From Scedosporium boydii (lineage: Eukaryota; Ascomycota; Sordariomycetes; Microascales; Microascaceae), in the NCBI GenBank assembly GCA_002221725.1, contig NJFT01000020.1, forward strand, positions 124,001 to 188,000: a DNA stretch of 64,000 nucleotides, in the 5' to 3' direction. Positions 46,060 through 56,252 of the stretch are shown here, piece after piece (positions within the stretch are counted from its first letter, which is position 1; the number at the start of each line of letters is the position of its first letter). The position numbers and the translations under genes are program-made. Below the pieces are notes generated by a model. That model made no database searches, was not told where the DNA came from, and saw nothing but the letters and a program-made list of their open reading frames with translations.

Positions 46060-48024
46060 CTAATGGAGAGAAAACATCGCAAAGTCGGAAAGAGACGGAA
46101 CCCCGCGAGTCCAAGGAGGCATCCCGCCGTTTCCCGTGCTGTCGGCTACTCCAACCAGCAAATAGTGCCCAATCGGGTAGACCGTTGATCCCACCTCCCA
46201 TACAAGCAGCCAAGCGTTATCATCGTAGTCTTCTGGGATGCGCTCGCGGAATTGTACATGTGGGAGCCCGTCTGGAATACTTAGAGGGTTCGCAGCCTCG
46301 AAGGAGGCTCTGATTGATTCGTCGAGGTGTGAAAAGTCCTCGGAGGTGGGCCGGACTATAACGCTGTGATAGCAGTGGGCGATTTGAACGAAGGCGTCTC
46401 CAATCTGGGCCTCAGCGGGCACGATTGCCAATCCGTTGTTGGTGGTCGTCGCGAATCTTTTCCCAGTAAACGGCCCGGTGCCGGTCTCAATGTAAGTCCG
46501 CAAGGCCCTTGAGACGGCCCCGAGATCGCCGAGACGAAATCCAGCGTTATACCTGGCCACTTGCTGCAGGTCCGCGAGTCTCTTCGTAAACACTTTTTGA
46601 GCATCTTTCTCGGCCTCAGTGGCTCCCAACAATGTTTCAAGAAGCTGGCCGATTTCACGGAAGGTTAGATCCTTACTGAACTTTAGTAAACTGTTAGAAT
46701 TTCACATCGGCATGGCATCTGCCAGTTAACAGAACTTACTTGGAGGCTACACTCTCAAGCATGCTCCTTGCGCCATCAATATCTAGTCCTGCAATATCCT
46801 GGGTAAACACTGAGCTGATACCATCGATCGTGGTGTTGTAAAACCCGGAGACGCAAAGCACTGGATGGTCAGGTAGTAATATGCCGTGGCAGCCTTCGAA
46901 TTCCACATAGGGTGCGTCGTTTCCTGGTCTTTTTCTGAATAAGAACTCTTGGGCAGGTTAGATGGCAGCCCATCGGGGAACGAAGGAGGGGATTGTTGGT
47001 GCTATGGAGAGCGGAGACAGGTTGATGGCGTGGTCAAGTAATTTCCCTAGATTCGTCACGGAGAGAAAGTACCTCGCCGCATCAACCATCACCTCCATTA
47101 TAGTTTTGTTATAATCGATCTTGATATGCTGGGACCATGTATTCCTGTCAGCAGCAACACCAAGATGACCATATATCGTATCTCGTAGGTCAGTCGCCCC
47201 AACCCCTCGTCGTAGACTCAGGAGAGAGGACAAGGAAACATCAAATGTTCCATGCTGCCTACCAATACCTGCCGTTGTTGGTCTTGAGGGTAGTTCCGAA
47301 GGTCTTTTATTATATAATACTAGGGCATTATATAGGAGCATTGCTTTGTCGATGGAATCGGCTCCTAGAATCTCAGAAAATTGATGCCATCTGGCTCTCT
47401 GTTGGCTACACTAAACCCACGGATCAGGCGAAAGAACTAGCTCTTAGAATACCCAGACTCAGCAAAACCACGGCCTTCCTAGGAGGTCCCTCTTTAGAGC
47501 CTCAATTTCATTTGTAGCTGGGGAGGCTTTAGCTTCATCAACAAGATGAGATCGCGACAACGCTGGGTCGTATAGAGACGGGCTCAGGACACGACATAGC
47601 TTCTCGAACTCGTGGGTCGATGTCCCAAGGTATATTACGGTGTGATGCGCGGTGGAATATATATTGCCCATCAGGGCTACTTGGTTATTCCTCTCAGGGA
47701 TATCAAGCTGGTTAATGCAAAGAGCATCAGCCCATACCCTCAAGACCTGCGCTTCGTCTCTCAATCACGGAGGGCTCTGTCAAGACTTTCCGTGATTCCA
47801 ATTAAACACCCGTCCAGTTCAATGGAACCACGAGGCTTCGGATCGCCCCAGACGTAGGACAAGGCAGTAAATGGATTTCTGAGGTCATTGTAGCAGTCGC
47901 CAAGCGTCATCTCGAGGAGAGAGCCCTTCAACGGTGCAGAGTGGTCCTGGCTTGGGTCAAGACGCAGGAGGCGGATTGAGTCCGGATGGCAGAGGCTGTC
48001 ATACTTGAAGCATTGAGCAGTCAT
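46060..48024 (-). pseudogene. HET-domain (heterokaryon incompatibility) gene, broken
   Basis: From ATG 48024 the minus strand reads the HET domain: NPFTALSYVWGDPKPRG, then VWADALCINQLDIPERNNQV and IYSTAHHTVIYLG. One T is missing near 47764 (RALRD then a stop, with LRDEAQVL in the next frame). Downstream, four in-frame stops (at 47459-47461, then TAA and TAG within the next ~40 bases, and 46958-46960) each fit a C-to-T change in CGA, CAA or CAG. An intron (46676-46739) is still intact, and the last 190 codons to 46060 are open. Members of this family trigger cell death after fusion of unlike hyphae. This allele cannot make a full product. Confidence 0.8.
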
Positions 48025-48484
48025 TGTAACCCTCGCTGAGCACGACGTTTTAGGAGGGTTATTCGGGAATTATATGGCATATGCCGGGTCTTAGACTCCC
48101 CCATTCCGCGGAGGAGGGACCATCCGTTCCCTACTCCCGCTTTATGGCTCCGTTTCGAACGAACCACAACTAAGCCCTTTGGTCCTCCCCGCCGTATATT
48201 GAGGCGTTTACCGTTCAAAGACCAAGACTGGGCTCTTGCTCATCTCATCGGCCGTTATCATCGTACTTGTCGTGATTGAGGTACCGAGAAAGACGAGAGG
48301 ACGATGGCGAAAAAGACGAAAAGAAGCAAAAGAAGCAAAAGTAGCAAAAGGGTGTTAATTCGAAGGAAGATTTCGCAACGGCTCCAAAAGGCTCAATCTG
48401 CTCTGATGATGCTTTCCTAGACGATGCTAAGTAGAGCTGCTGACTCCGGTGGAGCAAATCCGCTCGCCCTACACTACCCTGACC
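48025..48484. other. intergenic between the two HET pseudogenes
   Basis: 460 bp of normal composition with a simple A/G-rich repeat at 48297-48350 (GAAGCAAAAGAAGCAAAAGT). No gene is seen. Confidence 0.55.
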
Positions 48485-50234
48485 CTAATAGTCCTCCTTT
48501 ATATATGGTATTATGGACTCCTCGGCGTGGGGCCAGATCTCGTCGATACGTTCCTCTGACATCTCGTGGTCGTCGCGTTCTCCGAGTCTTCGTTGGCGTT
48601 CTCTGATGGACATATATACTACGTCAACTGCAACACCCATGATGCTGACAGTTGCCTCCAGCGTACGGTTTATCCAACAGCTCGCCCGTATCAATAAATC
48701 TTGGTTCCTGCGGTAATGCCTCCATCTAGGGCCGTTCCCAAGGGCGTACATCTCCCTAACCCTTAGCTCAGATAGGATTTGCACTCGATGTCTCGGCTCC
48801 GTAATGTCTTCGACAGCCGTCACTTTAGCTACCATATACTGGGGAACCCTCCAGATATCGCAGAATATCATTCCGTCCGAGGAACCAAGACCAAACGTGA
48901 TCACGAGCCAGGGGAGATTCCCAGACTGATCCAAGAGTGCTGCAAAGACTTCCTCAGGTATATCTCCAACATGCCCAAACTCCGAAGATAAAACACTGTC
49001 CAAGTCGACGACATGAAAAGCGTGCTCTTCTCCGTATCCGAATCTCGGTGTCTTCCAGCGAAGGTATCCGGGATGGAAATCATCAATCTTAGGATTCCGA
49101 ATATAACAGGTTCAGAGCTCCCACGTTTCCATTTCCTCTCTAGGTATTAACACATGCCAATACCCAAACCGTATAAATACCGAGCCTTTCTCTCCGGCAA
49201 CAGAAACATGTTTCAGAAAAATAGCGACAAGAGACTCGTCCGCTAGATCCCTGCTCTCATTACCGCCCGCGTTTACCGTGCAGTTGAGCGCCGCCAGACA
49301 TACAGGGTCTCTGTCGAAGGATTGAACCATTGAGGGGAATGGCTGGAGTCGATTGCAGTTTCTTAATTCCGTCAGTCGGACATTGAGTCGAATGCCGCGT
49401 TCTCGGCTGCAGACTCCCGCGTTGAAATCCAAAGCGGAAAGTACGGGCCGAAACATTGAACAGCTCTCAAAGTCCCGAGGTGACTTGGCAAGGAATCCAC
49501 GTTCGGGGAAAGCTGGCATTGCGTCTTCGAATTCTCTTGGGTTTAAAGCCCGCTCCGAATGCCACAGGAATATGGTCTGGTCCTCGGTTATTTTAAGGAT
49601 TTCTTCCTCCAGTCGTTGGAAGGCCTTTTCCCCCTCCCCATAGAGAAGCGGCATATGGACATCGAAGATACCAAGAAGGCAATATGCCCCATCTTCTCTC
49701 CTTGTAGTTGACCGCTTAGAAGCCCACGACAACCGTGTCGCCACGGGAATTTCGTCCAAAGCGGTGGACCCATTCAAGATCCCTCGACGAATCCCGGTGA
49801 CATCGGAGATAATGTCCTGGTAGTCGTCACGCAAGCCCAATAGATGCCAATCCGCCGAATAGAAATCCAGAGTTAAAGGAGCGATGAGCTCTTGGAGGGT
49901 CCAACCACGGGTAAACCAGCGTGGTGGCGGTTTCCATTCTGGCTGGTGCGGCTCCGTCGCCATCTTTCCTTGGAGGTCCTCCGGCGTCATCACGTCGCCC
50001 AGGTAGGCGTAACATATTTCGGAAACCGAGTACCACAGTTACATGGAGTTGATGGCCTCGGAGAGCTCGGCGCTTGATGTTTTGTCAATGCAGCAAGTAT
50101 CAACCCAGACCCACGACAAGCCGTCGAGCTTGGCTTGGCGACAGCAGTACTCGATCTTCTTGAAACCTCTCTTTGATTGCGCTCGATCGAGCTGCTGAAT
50201 GTCTTGGAAAGATACCTCTTCATCTTCCCAAGTA
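48485..50234 (-). pseudogene. HET-domain gene (HET-E/HET-D type), cut by a transposon
   Basis: One minus-strand frame of about 583 codons runs from the transposon junction at 50234 to 48485. It starts inside the domain (TWEDEEVSFQDI) and continues VWVDTCCIDKTSSAELSEAI, WFTRGWTLQELIAP, EDGAYCLLGIFDVHMPLLYG and FQRLEEEILK, the HET type found in HET-E and HET-D. Two stops interrupt it: TAA at 50039-50041 where Tyr is expected, and TGA at 49112-49114 where Arg (CGA) fits. The first ~30 residues are missing because a pogo element sits at the TA in the codons for His-Thr before TWED. The missing 5' end is not found elsewhere in the window. Confidence 0.85.
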
Positions 50235-51972
50235 AGTTCGAGTACCCCCTTTCCGGCACCCCCCACATTCCGGCACCCCAAAATCCACACCGCCATTTCA
50301 TACCCTCATCACCTACACATTCATTTTTCAACCATTTCAAATCAAATTATCGCCAGACTTCATATCTAACTTCTTATTACTATGGGCAAGCGTTATACTG
50401 AAGAAGACCTTCAAGAAGCCCTTGACGACATTGCAAATGGCACCCCAACTAGCAAGGCATCTCACAAATAGGAAATTCCAAGATCTACACTTTTTGATAG
50501 ACTTCATAGCCAACAGTTAAGAAAAGAGGCTTTTACTAGCTTCTAGAGACTTAGCCTAACCTAAGAAAGCCTCCTCATTTCATAGATTCTTACCTAGGCT
50601 GCTCTAGGACTTCCTCCAACCTACTTCTAAGTTAAGTAATTTATAGAGAGGATCCTATAAGCCTAAGGAGATACCTAGCTACTTAGAAAGAAGTAGATAT
50701 AGTTATTTTTTAAAAGGAATCTATTTATTAAGATCTAGAAAAGTAAGTCTATTAATTTTAAATATATTAATAAGGCTATAATTAAAATAATCTATTATTA
50801 GTTCTACTACCTCTAGCTCTTAGCTATTTAGAAGATTAAACTAGCTAATTAGTATAATATAGATAAGGTAAGTATCTTAGAAAGTAAAAAGGCTAATAGC
50901 TTTATATTTAGAAGTACTTAGAAGTATTTAATCTATAAGAAATAGCTAGAATCTTAGATTTAGACTTCTTTTATTAAATATATCTTAACTTTTAGCTATT
51001 TTCTTCCTCCTCTAGTTATTTTTAAGAGAAAATTAGTCTAGTAATAATAGTTTCTATTTAATTTAATATTATATAAGGACTAGTAGTTTATAATAATTAA
51101 TAATAAATAGATTACTAATACTATAGTAGTTAAGTAGCTTAAAAAGATCTTTATTTTACTTATATAGTTAGTAGATTTAAATAAATATTATTTTTTAATT
51201 ATAGATAGCTATAGAAGCTATATAATTATAAATTTTAGATATTTATATTTCTAGTATTAAATTTACCTTTTTTTCTTATTTCTATATATCTTATATATCT
51301 TATAACTATTAGGTCTATCTATTTTTAGTTTACTAAAGATAGCTTACTAGAAAGAGCTTAAATTCTTACTATAAATAGTTAATTTTTTAATAATAAAGAA
51401 ATAGAACTTTCTTTCTTATTATAAAAAAACTTATATATAATAATATTACCTATACGTAATAAGGAAACTTAGTTAGAAATAGGCTTCTTTATATAATTAT
51501 AAGTTAAAGGATATTTAGAGTCTAGTTATAGAAGCTATAGATTTTAATTATAGAATTGCTAGTAAGACTTTAACTTAGAGAATAACTTTAAATTATTTCT
51601 AAGCTTTCTTTTTTATTCTCTAAAAGCTTTACTAGTTCTTTAACTATCTAAGACCTATTCTCTAATTATATAATTACCTTATACTTAGCTCTTAGCTAAG
51701 CTAATTACTTTTATTACTTCTTCTTTAAAGCTAATAATACTTTTAGTCTAGTTATAATATATTTAAAGTTCTTATTAAACTTTTCTATAACTTACCTTAT
51801 AATACTCTTTAGTAGTTATAAAGCTTACTTTCGAGTATATTCTAAGTCCTCTCTAATAATACTCCTTATACTATATAGCTACTCTAATAAAGAAAAATAT
51901 TAAAAGTAAGTAGAAAACTACTAGTTTTTAAGTTATAAATATAGCTAAGCCTCTTCTTAGCTAGAACTTAGT
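50235..51972 (+). mobile_element. pogo/Fot1-type element, left part only, with transposase relic
   Basis: The left end AGTTCGAGTACCCCCTTTCC follows TA (50233-50234). It is followed by CCGGCACC and ATCCACACCGCCATTTCA, shared with the other pogo copies. Transposase starts at ATG 50382 (MGKRYTEEDLQEALDDIANG) and stays readable, with many Gln-to-stop changes, to about 51960. The Psq-type helix-turn-helix, CENP-B-type domain and DDE region (a LLIIDSYRSH equivalent) can be matched to the copy at 52193. A minus-strand LTR replaces the rest. No right terminal repeat is present in the window. Confidence 0.85.
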
Positions 51973-52192
51973 TATTATAATCTTAATACTACTTTATTAA
52001 TAGTATTAAGTAGATATAACTAATAATAAGGTTAAGATAGTTATCTATTAATAGTAGAGTAAAGTAGTTAAGTAGTATTTATAAGATATTAATAAGAAGT
52101 ATATATTTAAATATAAAGATATAGTTATATTTAAATTAACTACTAGAGAGTTTTAAAAAATAAACTAGATATATAATAAAACTTATAATTTA
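51973..52192 (-). mobile_element. minus-strand LTR of the B family, right-hand part of LTR
   Basis: It starts TATTATAATCTTAATAC, the complement of the LTR end GTATTAAGATTATAATA, and runs into LTR sequence (ACTACTAGAGAGTTTTAAAA). It is interrupted at TA 52191-52192 by the next pogo element and appears to continue at 54058. Confidence 0.65.
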
Positions 52193-54055
52193 AGTTGCCC
52201 ACCCCACTTCCGGCCCCCCCCCACATTCGGCCCCTCCCAAAAACCACATCGCCATTTCAGCCCATCCAACTTCAATCATGGATTATTTCCACACTTCTAG
52301 TCACCACAATACAGGAAGCAGCTGAACTAGTACTTTCGCTATTGCTGATTTCACCAGTACTATTTTCTTCTTCTAAATCATCTACCATAGCCCTCTGTAC
52401 TTCTTCAATAGTGGCGAACTTCGAATTTGGACTGACTTCCACCCTCTTCCTTTTCTTGGGCTTCTTTGCCTCAATTTGGCTTTCCAGAGCTTGTATTTTA
52501 GCTTGGGCTGCAGCCAATTCTACATTCTTCTCATTAAAAGCTTTATAGACCTTTTGGAATAGCTGACGTTGTGTGGTGGTATGTTGATCTATAAGGTTGG
52601 ATTGGTATATGTGATTCCGTAGGTCCTTGGACTTCTTTGGGGTTGACCATTCTACAATAGAATTAACTGAGCCTATAAAAAGTGGCTGGGGAGTTGAAAT
52701 AGGTGTCTGGGAAGCTTGGGAAATAGAAGTTCCATTTCTAGAAGGTTGTTCTTGTGGAATATCTGCCTTCTTAAGAAGAAGGGGGCTGAGAAGAGGCTTT
52801 GCTATATTTACAGGCTAAAGTCTAGAAGTATTCTACCTACTTCTTATATTCTTTCCCTTCAGGCTACTATTTCGAGCCTTCTGATAATAGTAGAGAAGGT
52901 TTCTTTTCCTAACAATAGTGGAATCAGTGGCTAATACTAGTATATTGATCTCTTTTCGATATGCTGCCTTTAGAGAACTGAATATAGCCAAATCTAAAGG
53001 TTGGAGGATATGGGAAGTGTGTGGAGGTAAGAAAAGAAGGTAGATGTTGTGCTGGAAGCATTTGTATATGAATTTATCTATAGTATGACTTCTATAACTG
53101 TCTATAATAAGAAGATGGGGTTCTGTATCCCTAGTTAGCTTGGAATAGGGAATGAATACTTTTTCTAGTTATTCTATAGTAGTATTATTGGTTGTCTACC
53201 TATTATTAGTTGCTGTAAAGTGCTAGTTCTTAAAAGAACTTAAATCCCTTGGAAACTATTGCTGTTAGACTGATTTTCCCTTGAAAATGACTAGTGGAGG
53301 AAGGGCTCAACCTATAGCTGATATATACTTAATAAAAGAAGTCTAGAGCCTAGATCTAGGCTATTTCTTCTAAATTAAACACTTTTCAGCACTTCTGAGG
53401 ACTAGTCCATTGCCTCTGTGGCCTTCTATTATGCCTGCTTTATCTATATTCTATCTGTTTTCCGGTTTGATGTTCTTAATATTAGAAAGTTGAAAGTGTT
53501 GGAACTAGGGCTTAATTACCTTAGTTGTAGTACTATTGACATGGGCGGAATCTATGGTTTTAGCTCTTAAGGTCTTAATAGAAGGGTTTCTTTTCAAAAA
53601 GGCTTGTAACTACCCTTTTCTAAGTGGCTGTGTGTCTCCTTGAGTCCTTAGAATCCTTTCTGTAAAAAGCTGGACTTGTGTATAGGTTGGGGGAAGTCCT
53701 AGGGCTCCTTGGGTTAGAACCTATGAGGTCAAAAGGGTTTCTTGGGTAGGACTGAGTCTCTGCAAGCTGGCAAAGGCCTCATTTCTTGACTGTTGGCTAT
53801 TAATCTGGTTTCTGATAGTTGTTCTTGGAATCCCCTATTTCTTAGCTGCTTTGTGGATAGAGAGGCTATTTGCGATTGCATTGAGGGCATCTTGGAGGTC
53901 TGCTTCAGTGTATTTCTTTATTTTTAGTTGGAAAAGGTGTCTGTGAAATATGAAGAAGAATAGATGTGAAATGGGGGAGAAATGTGAAGTTGAAGTTGGA
54001 TGGGCTGAAATGGCGGTGTGGTTTTTGGGGGGGGCCGGAAGTGGGGTGGGCAACT
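52193..54055 (-). mobile_element. pogo/Fot1-type element, complete, 1,863 bp
   Basis: Both ends read AGTTGCCCACCCCACTTCC going inward, and TA flanks both sides (52191-52192 and 54056-54057). The inverted repeats extend to about 80 bp, with an extra ~17 bp (including ACATTCGGCCCC) only in the left one. The element is much less RIP-mutated than its surroundings, which suggests a later arrival. It lies inside a B-family LTR. Confidence 0.92.
52272..53924 (-). pseudogene. pogo/Fot1-type transposase, lightly mutated
   Basis: On the minus strand about 550 codons remain in one frame. They cover a Psq-type helix-turn-helix (KKYTEADLQDALNAIANSL; GIPRTTIRNQI), a CENP-B-type DNA-binding domain (QRLSPTQEAL to FLKRNPSIKTLRAK), the DDE nuclease (LLIIDSYRSHTIDKFIYK; LFLPPHTSHILQPLDL) and a C-terminal coiled coil (ELAAAQAKIQALESQIEAKK) with the basic stretch KKPKKRKR. 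The ATG is lost, and roughly a dozen TAG/TAA/TGA codons sit mostly at Gln or Trp positions. The last 80 codons to the TGA at 52272 are open. It would have cut and pasted its own element. Confidence 0.85.
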
Positions 54056-54057
54056 TA

Positions 54058-54210
54058 TATAGTTATTTTTCTTCTAAGCTCTCCTAGGTAATTGCTAATA
54101 AGGAACTGCAATTACTACTTTTAATTATAATACTTACTATTATAATTACTATAATTACTATAAGTAATTATCAAATAGCTTAGCAATCGCTCTATAGGTC
54201 GTATACCTAC
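54058..54210 (-). mobile_element. minus-strand LTR of the B family, remaining part
   Basis: It continues the LTR interrupted at 52192. It ends near AGGTCGTATA, the complement of the LTR start TATACGACCT. Together the two parts make about 370 bp. Confidence 0.5.
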
Positions 54211-54222
54211 TTATTATATATT

Positions 54223-54460
54223 ATATTTCTAATACTAGAAACTAGTTAATTAATTAGATATTAGGTAGATATAACTAGTATTAAAGTTATAGAAGCCTAT
54301 TAGTAGTAAATAAGGTAATTAAGTAATATTTATAATAATATAGTAGAAATATATATATAAGTATAAATTATAATAGTTACTTATATTAATTACTAAAGAG
54401 TCTTAAAAAATAAACTAGATTTATAAAGATAATTATAGCTTATATAGACATTTTTTTTTA
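54223..54460 (-). mobile_element. second minus-strand LTR (3' LTR of a B-like element)
   Basis: The segment reads TATTTCTAATACTAG...ATATATATATAAGTATAA...ATTACTAAAGAGTCTTAAAA, the complement of the B-type LTR body. It lies where the 3' LTR of the minus-strand internal fragment at 54461-55550 is expected. Confidence 0.55.
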
Positions 54461-54516
54461 AACTCTCTTTAAATTATTTTAACTTACTATAATCTTATTT
54501 AATCTAGATTACTCCT

Positions 54517-54615
54517 AGCTTATTATAATCCTATATAATTTAAATTACTTATAGCTTATTATAATCTTATATAACTTAAATTACTTATAGCTTATTATAA
54601 TCCTATATAAGTAAT
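54517..54615. repeat. 36-bp tandem repeat
   Basis: Units starting AGCTTATTATAATC at 54517, 54553 and 54589 (the third is partial). They are nearly identical despite RIP, so the array is probably older than the mutation or has been homogenised. Confidence 0.85.
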
Positions 54616-54744
54616 TTCTTATTCCTATAATCTTATTATAGTTTTATAATTTAACTTTTTTTACTACTTCTAACTACTTAGCCTCTTTCCTAACTATATA
54701 TAGTTATAATATAATACTTTCCCTCTTCTAGTCTTTATTTTTAA

Positions 54745-55345
54745 AGACCTATAAGTAAACCTCCTAGCTATTAGTTTATATTCTTTATAAATTCCCTTTA
54801 TAACTTTCTTTATATTATTTTAATATACTTATTATTATATCTAATTACTTCTATAGGCCTTTTTCTAAATCTTTTTATAATTATTAAAACTTAGTTAATA
54901 TAATTAAATTATTAGATATTAAGATTAAAATACTATATATATATTATTTTAAAAATAATAAAGTATATATAATAAGTAAAAAGTCTTCTTAGTATATAGA
55001 GTATATATAATAAAGTAGATTATATAATAATATTTTTATAGCTTTAACTTATAAATTTACTTCTTTCTCTACCTTCTTCTCTAATAATTAACTTATTTTT
55101 CCTTAGTTATTTATCTTTTATAAAAGTAAAAGAACCTAGAGAAAGAAGAAGCTAAAGTAGAGAAGGTATTATTTATTTTTTAAATATAGCTATTAATAAT
55201 AGTAAACTACCTAGTATATATCTATTAGATAAAGAAGAATATTAAAATAAAAAGTTTTAAGATATTTAAAAAAGGGATCTAGGATTTAGATAAGGAGGAT
55301 AGTATTTATCTTTTTATTTAAGAGGCTTATATAGTAGAGAATATT
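54745..55345 (+). pseudogene. antisense reading frame of the B-like fragment
   Basis: On the plus strand, antisense to the minus-oriented retroelement fragment, frames read ISNYF, ALTYKFTSFSTF and then, after a frameshift, LSLVIYLLQKQKNLEKEEAK with KVEKVLFIFQ and DLDKEDSIY. These follow in order the landmarks of the antisense frame of element B (SNYIS, NLAYKFF, LTSLVNQLEQEQ, EEEVEKALEAF, AEKDTIES). Position and direction relative to the 3' LTR are the same in both. Confidence 0.6.
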
Positions 55346-55550
55346 TAGTTTCTTAGAGTTTCTAACTCTATTAATTAATCCTCCTTAAATTTAGGAGGTA
55401 GTTTTATAAATTTAGGTCTTTTAGTTTTACTAAATTTTTCTAATAGAATATAATAAGGAGTTACTAGCTCTCTATTAAATATTTAATAAGCTCTTAGGTA
55501 TTTTTATTTTTATTATAGTTTTTCTATTTGATTAAGTATTTTAAGCTTTA

Positions 55551-56252
55551 CGCTTCAACTGATATCTCTCTTCTCCACGCCTATTACCTTGTTGTTCGTA
55601 TCTAGCCGTCTAGGGGGAGGCTTGCCACCTTCCCTAGATAGGTTCAAAGGACACTGCAAGGAGAGAAATAGGACGAGGGGATCTTTTTTTTCTTTTTCCT
55701 TTTTCCTTCTTTTTATTCTTTTTATTCTTTTCTTTCTTCTTTTTTGTTTTCTCTCTCTTTTCTCTTTTTTTTTTCTTTTTTTTTCTTTTTTTTTTTGGCA
55801 CATTTCTATGTGTGGTGTGTGTGCGTGGCAATGGCAACTGCTTCTGAAGCTTTAGGATTGTACGAGAATGAACGTTGCCATGATCGGGTTTTGATTACAT
55901 TCGGCAGTCTTTTACTTTCAAAAGTTCTTAGGTTCGAGATTCATCAATTGATGTTTATATTCCATCATCGCAATAATGGGCGTATTTGTGTCGGATCAGG
56001 AGAGTCTCCCAGGGGAGGAGAATGATGAATAGTAAACACGAAAACCTTGATCAAGGAGAAGCCAAGCTAGGACCTACTAGCCGGCACACGATACACACAA
56101 TATAAAAATATTTCATAAGTAAAAAGAAAGATTCTTTTACAATCTATTTGAACTATCAAACAAAGGTCGATTTAGACCTAACTAAGCTTGATCGCTCGGC
56201 TACGAGAGTTATTTACAAAGTTCCGGTGTGATTTTTGCAGCAAAGTCTCCAT
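55551..56252. other. intergenic, right of the transposon block
   Basis: Normal composition resumes. It holds a long pyrimidine tract (55681-55797) and otherwise no supported gene. The missing 5' end of the HET gene at 48485-50234 is not here. Confidence 0.55.
55681..55797 (+). repeat. polypyrimidine tract
   Basis: About 115 bases of almost pure T and C. Frames on either strand through it give low-complexity Phe/Leu/Ser or Lys/Arg/Glu text and are not genes. Confidence 0.9.

Larger units (their letters stand above)
54461..55550 (-). pseudogene. 3' internal fragment of a B-like gypsy element
   Basis: On the minus strand the right end (55545-55390) reads the integrase chromodomain tail with the words AATATTTAATAGAGAGC...TAACTCCTTAT, matching 23720-23750 of element B. 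Left of it lies the untranslated 3' region that carries the antisense frame described separately. The similarity ends abruptly at about 55550. Confidence 0.65.

Noticed and set aside
55555..55855. Overlapping frames on both strands rich in Lys/Arg/Glu or Phe/Leu/Ser.
   Set aside because: They are translations of the polypyrimidine tract at 55681-55797.
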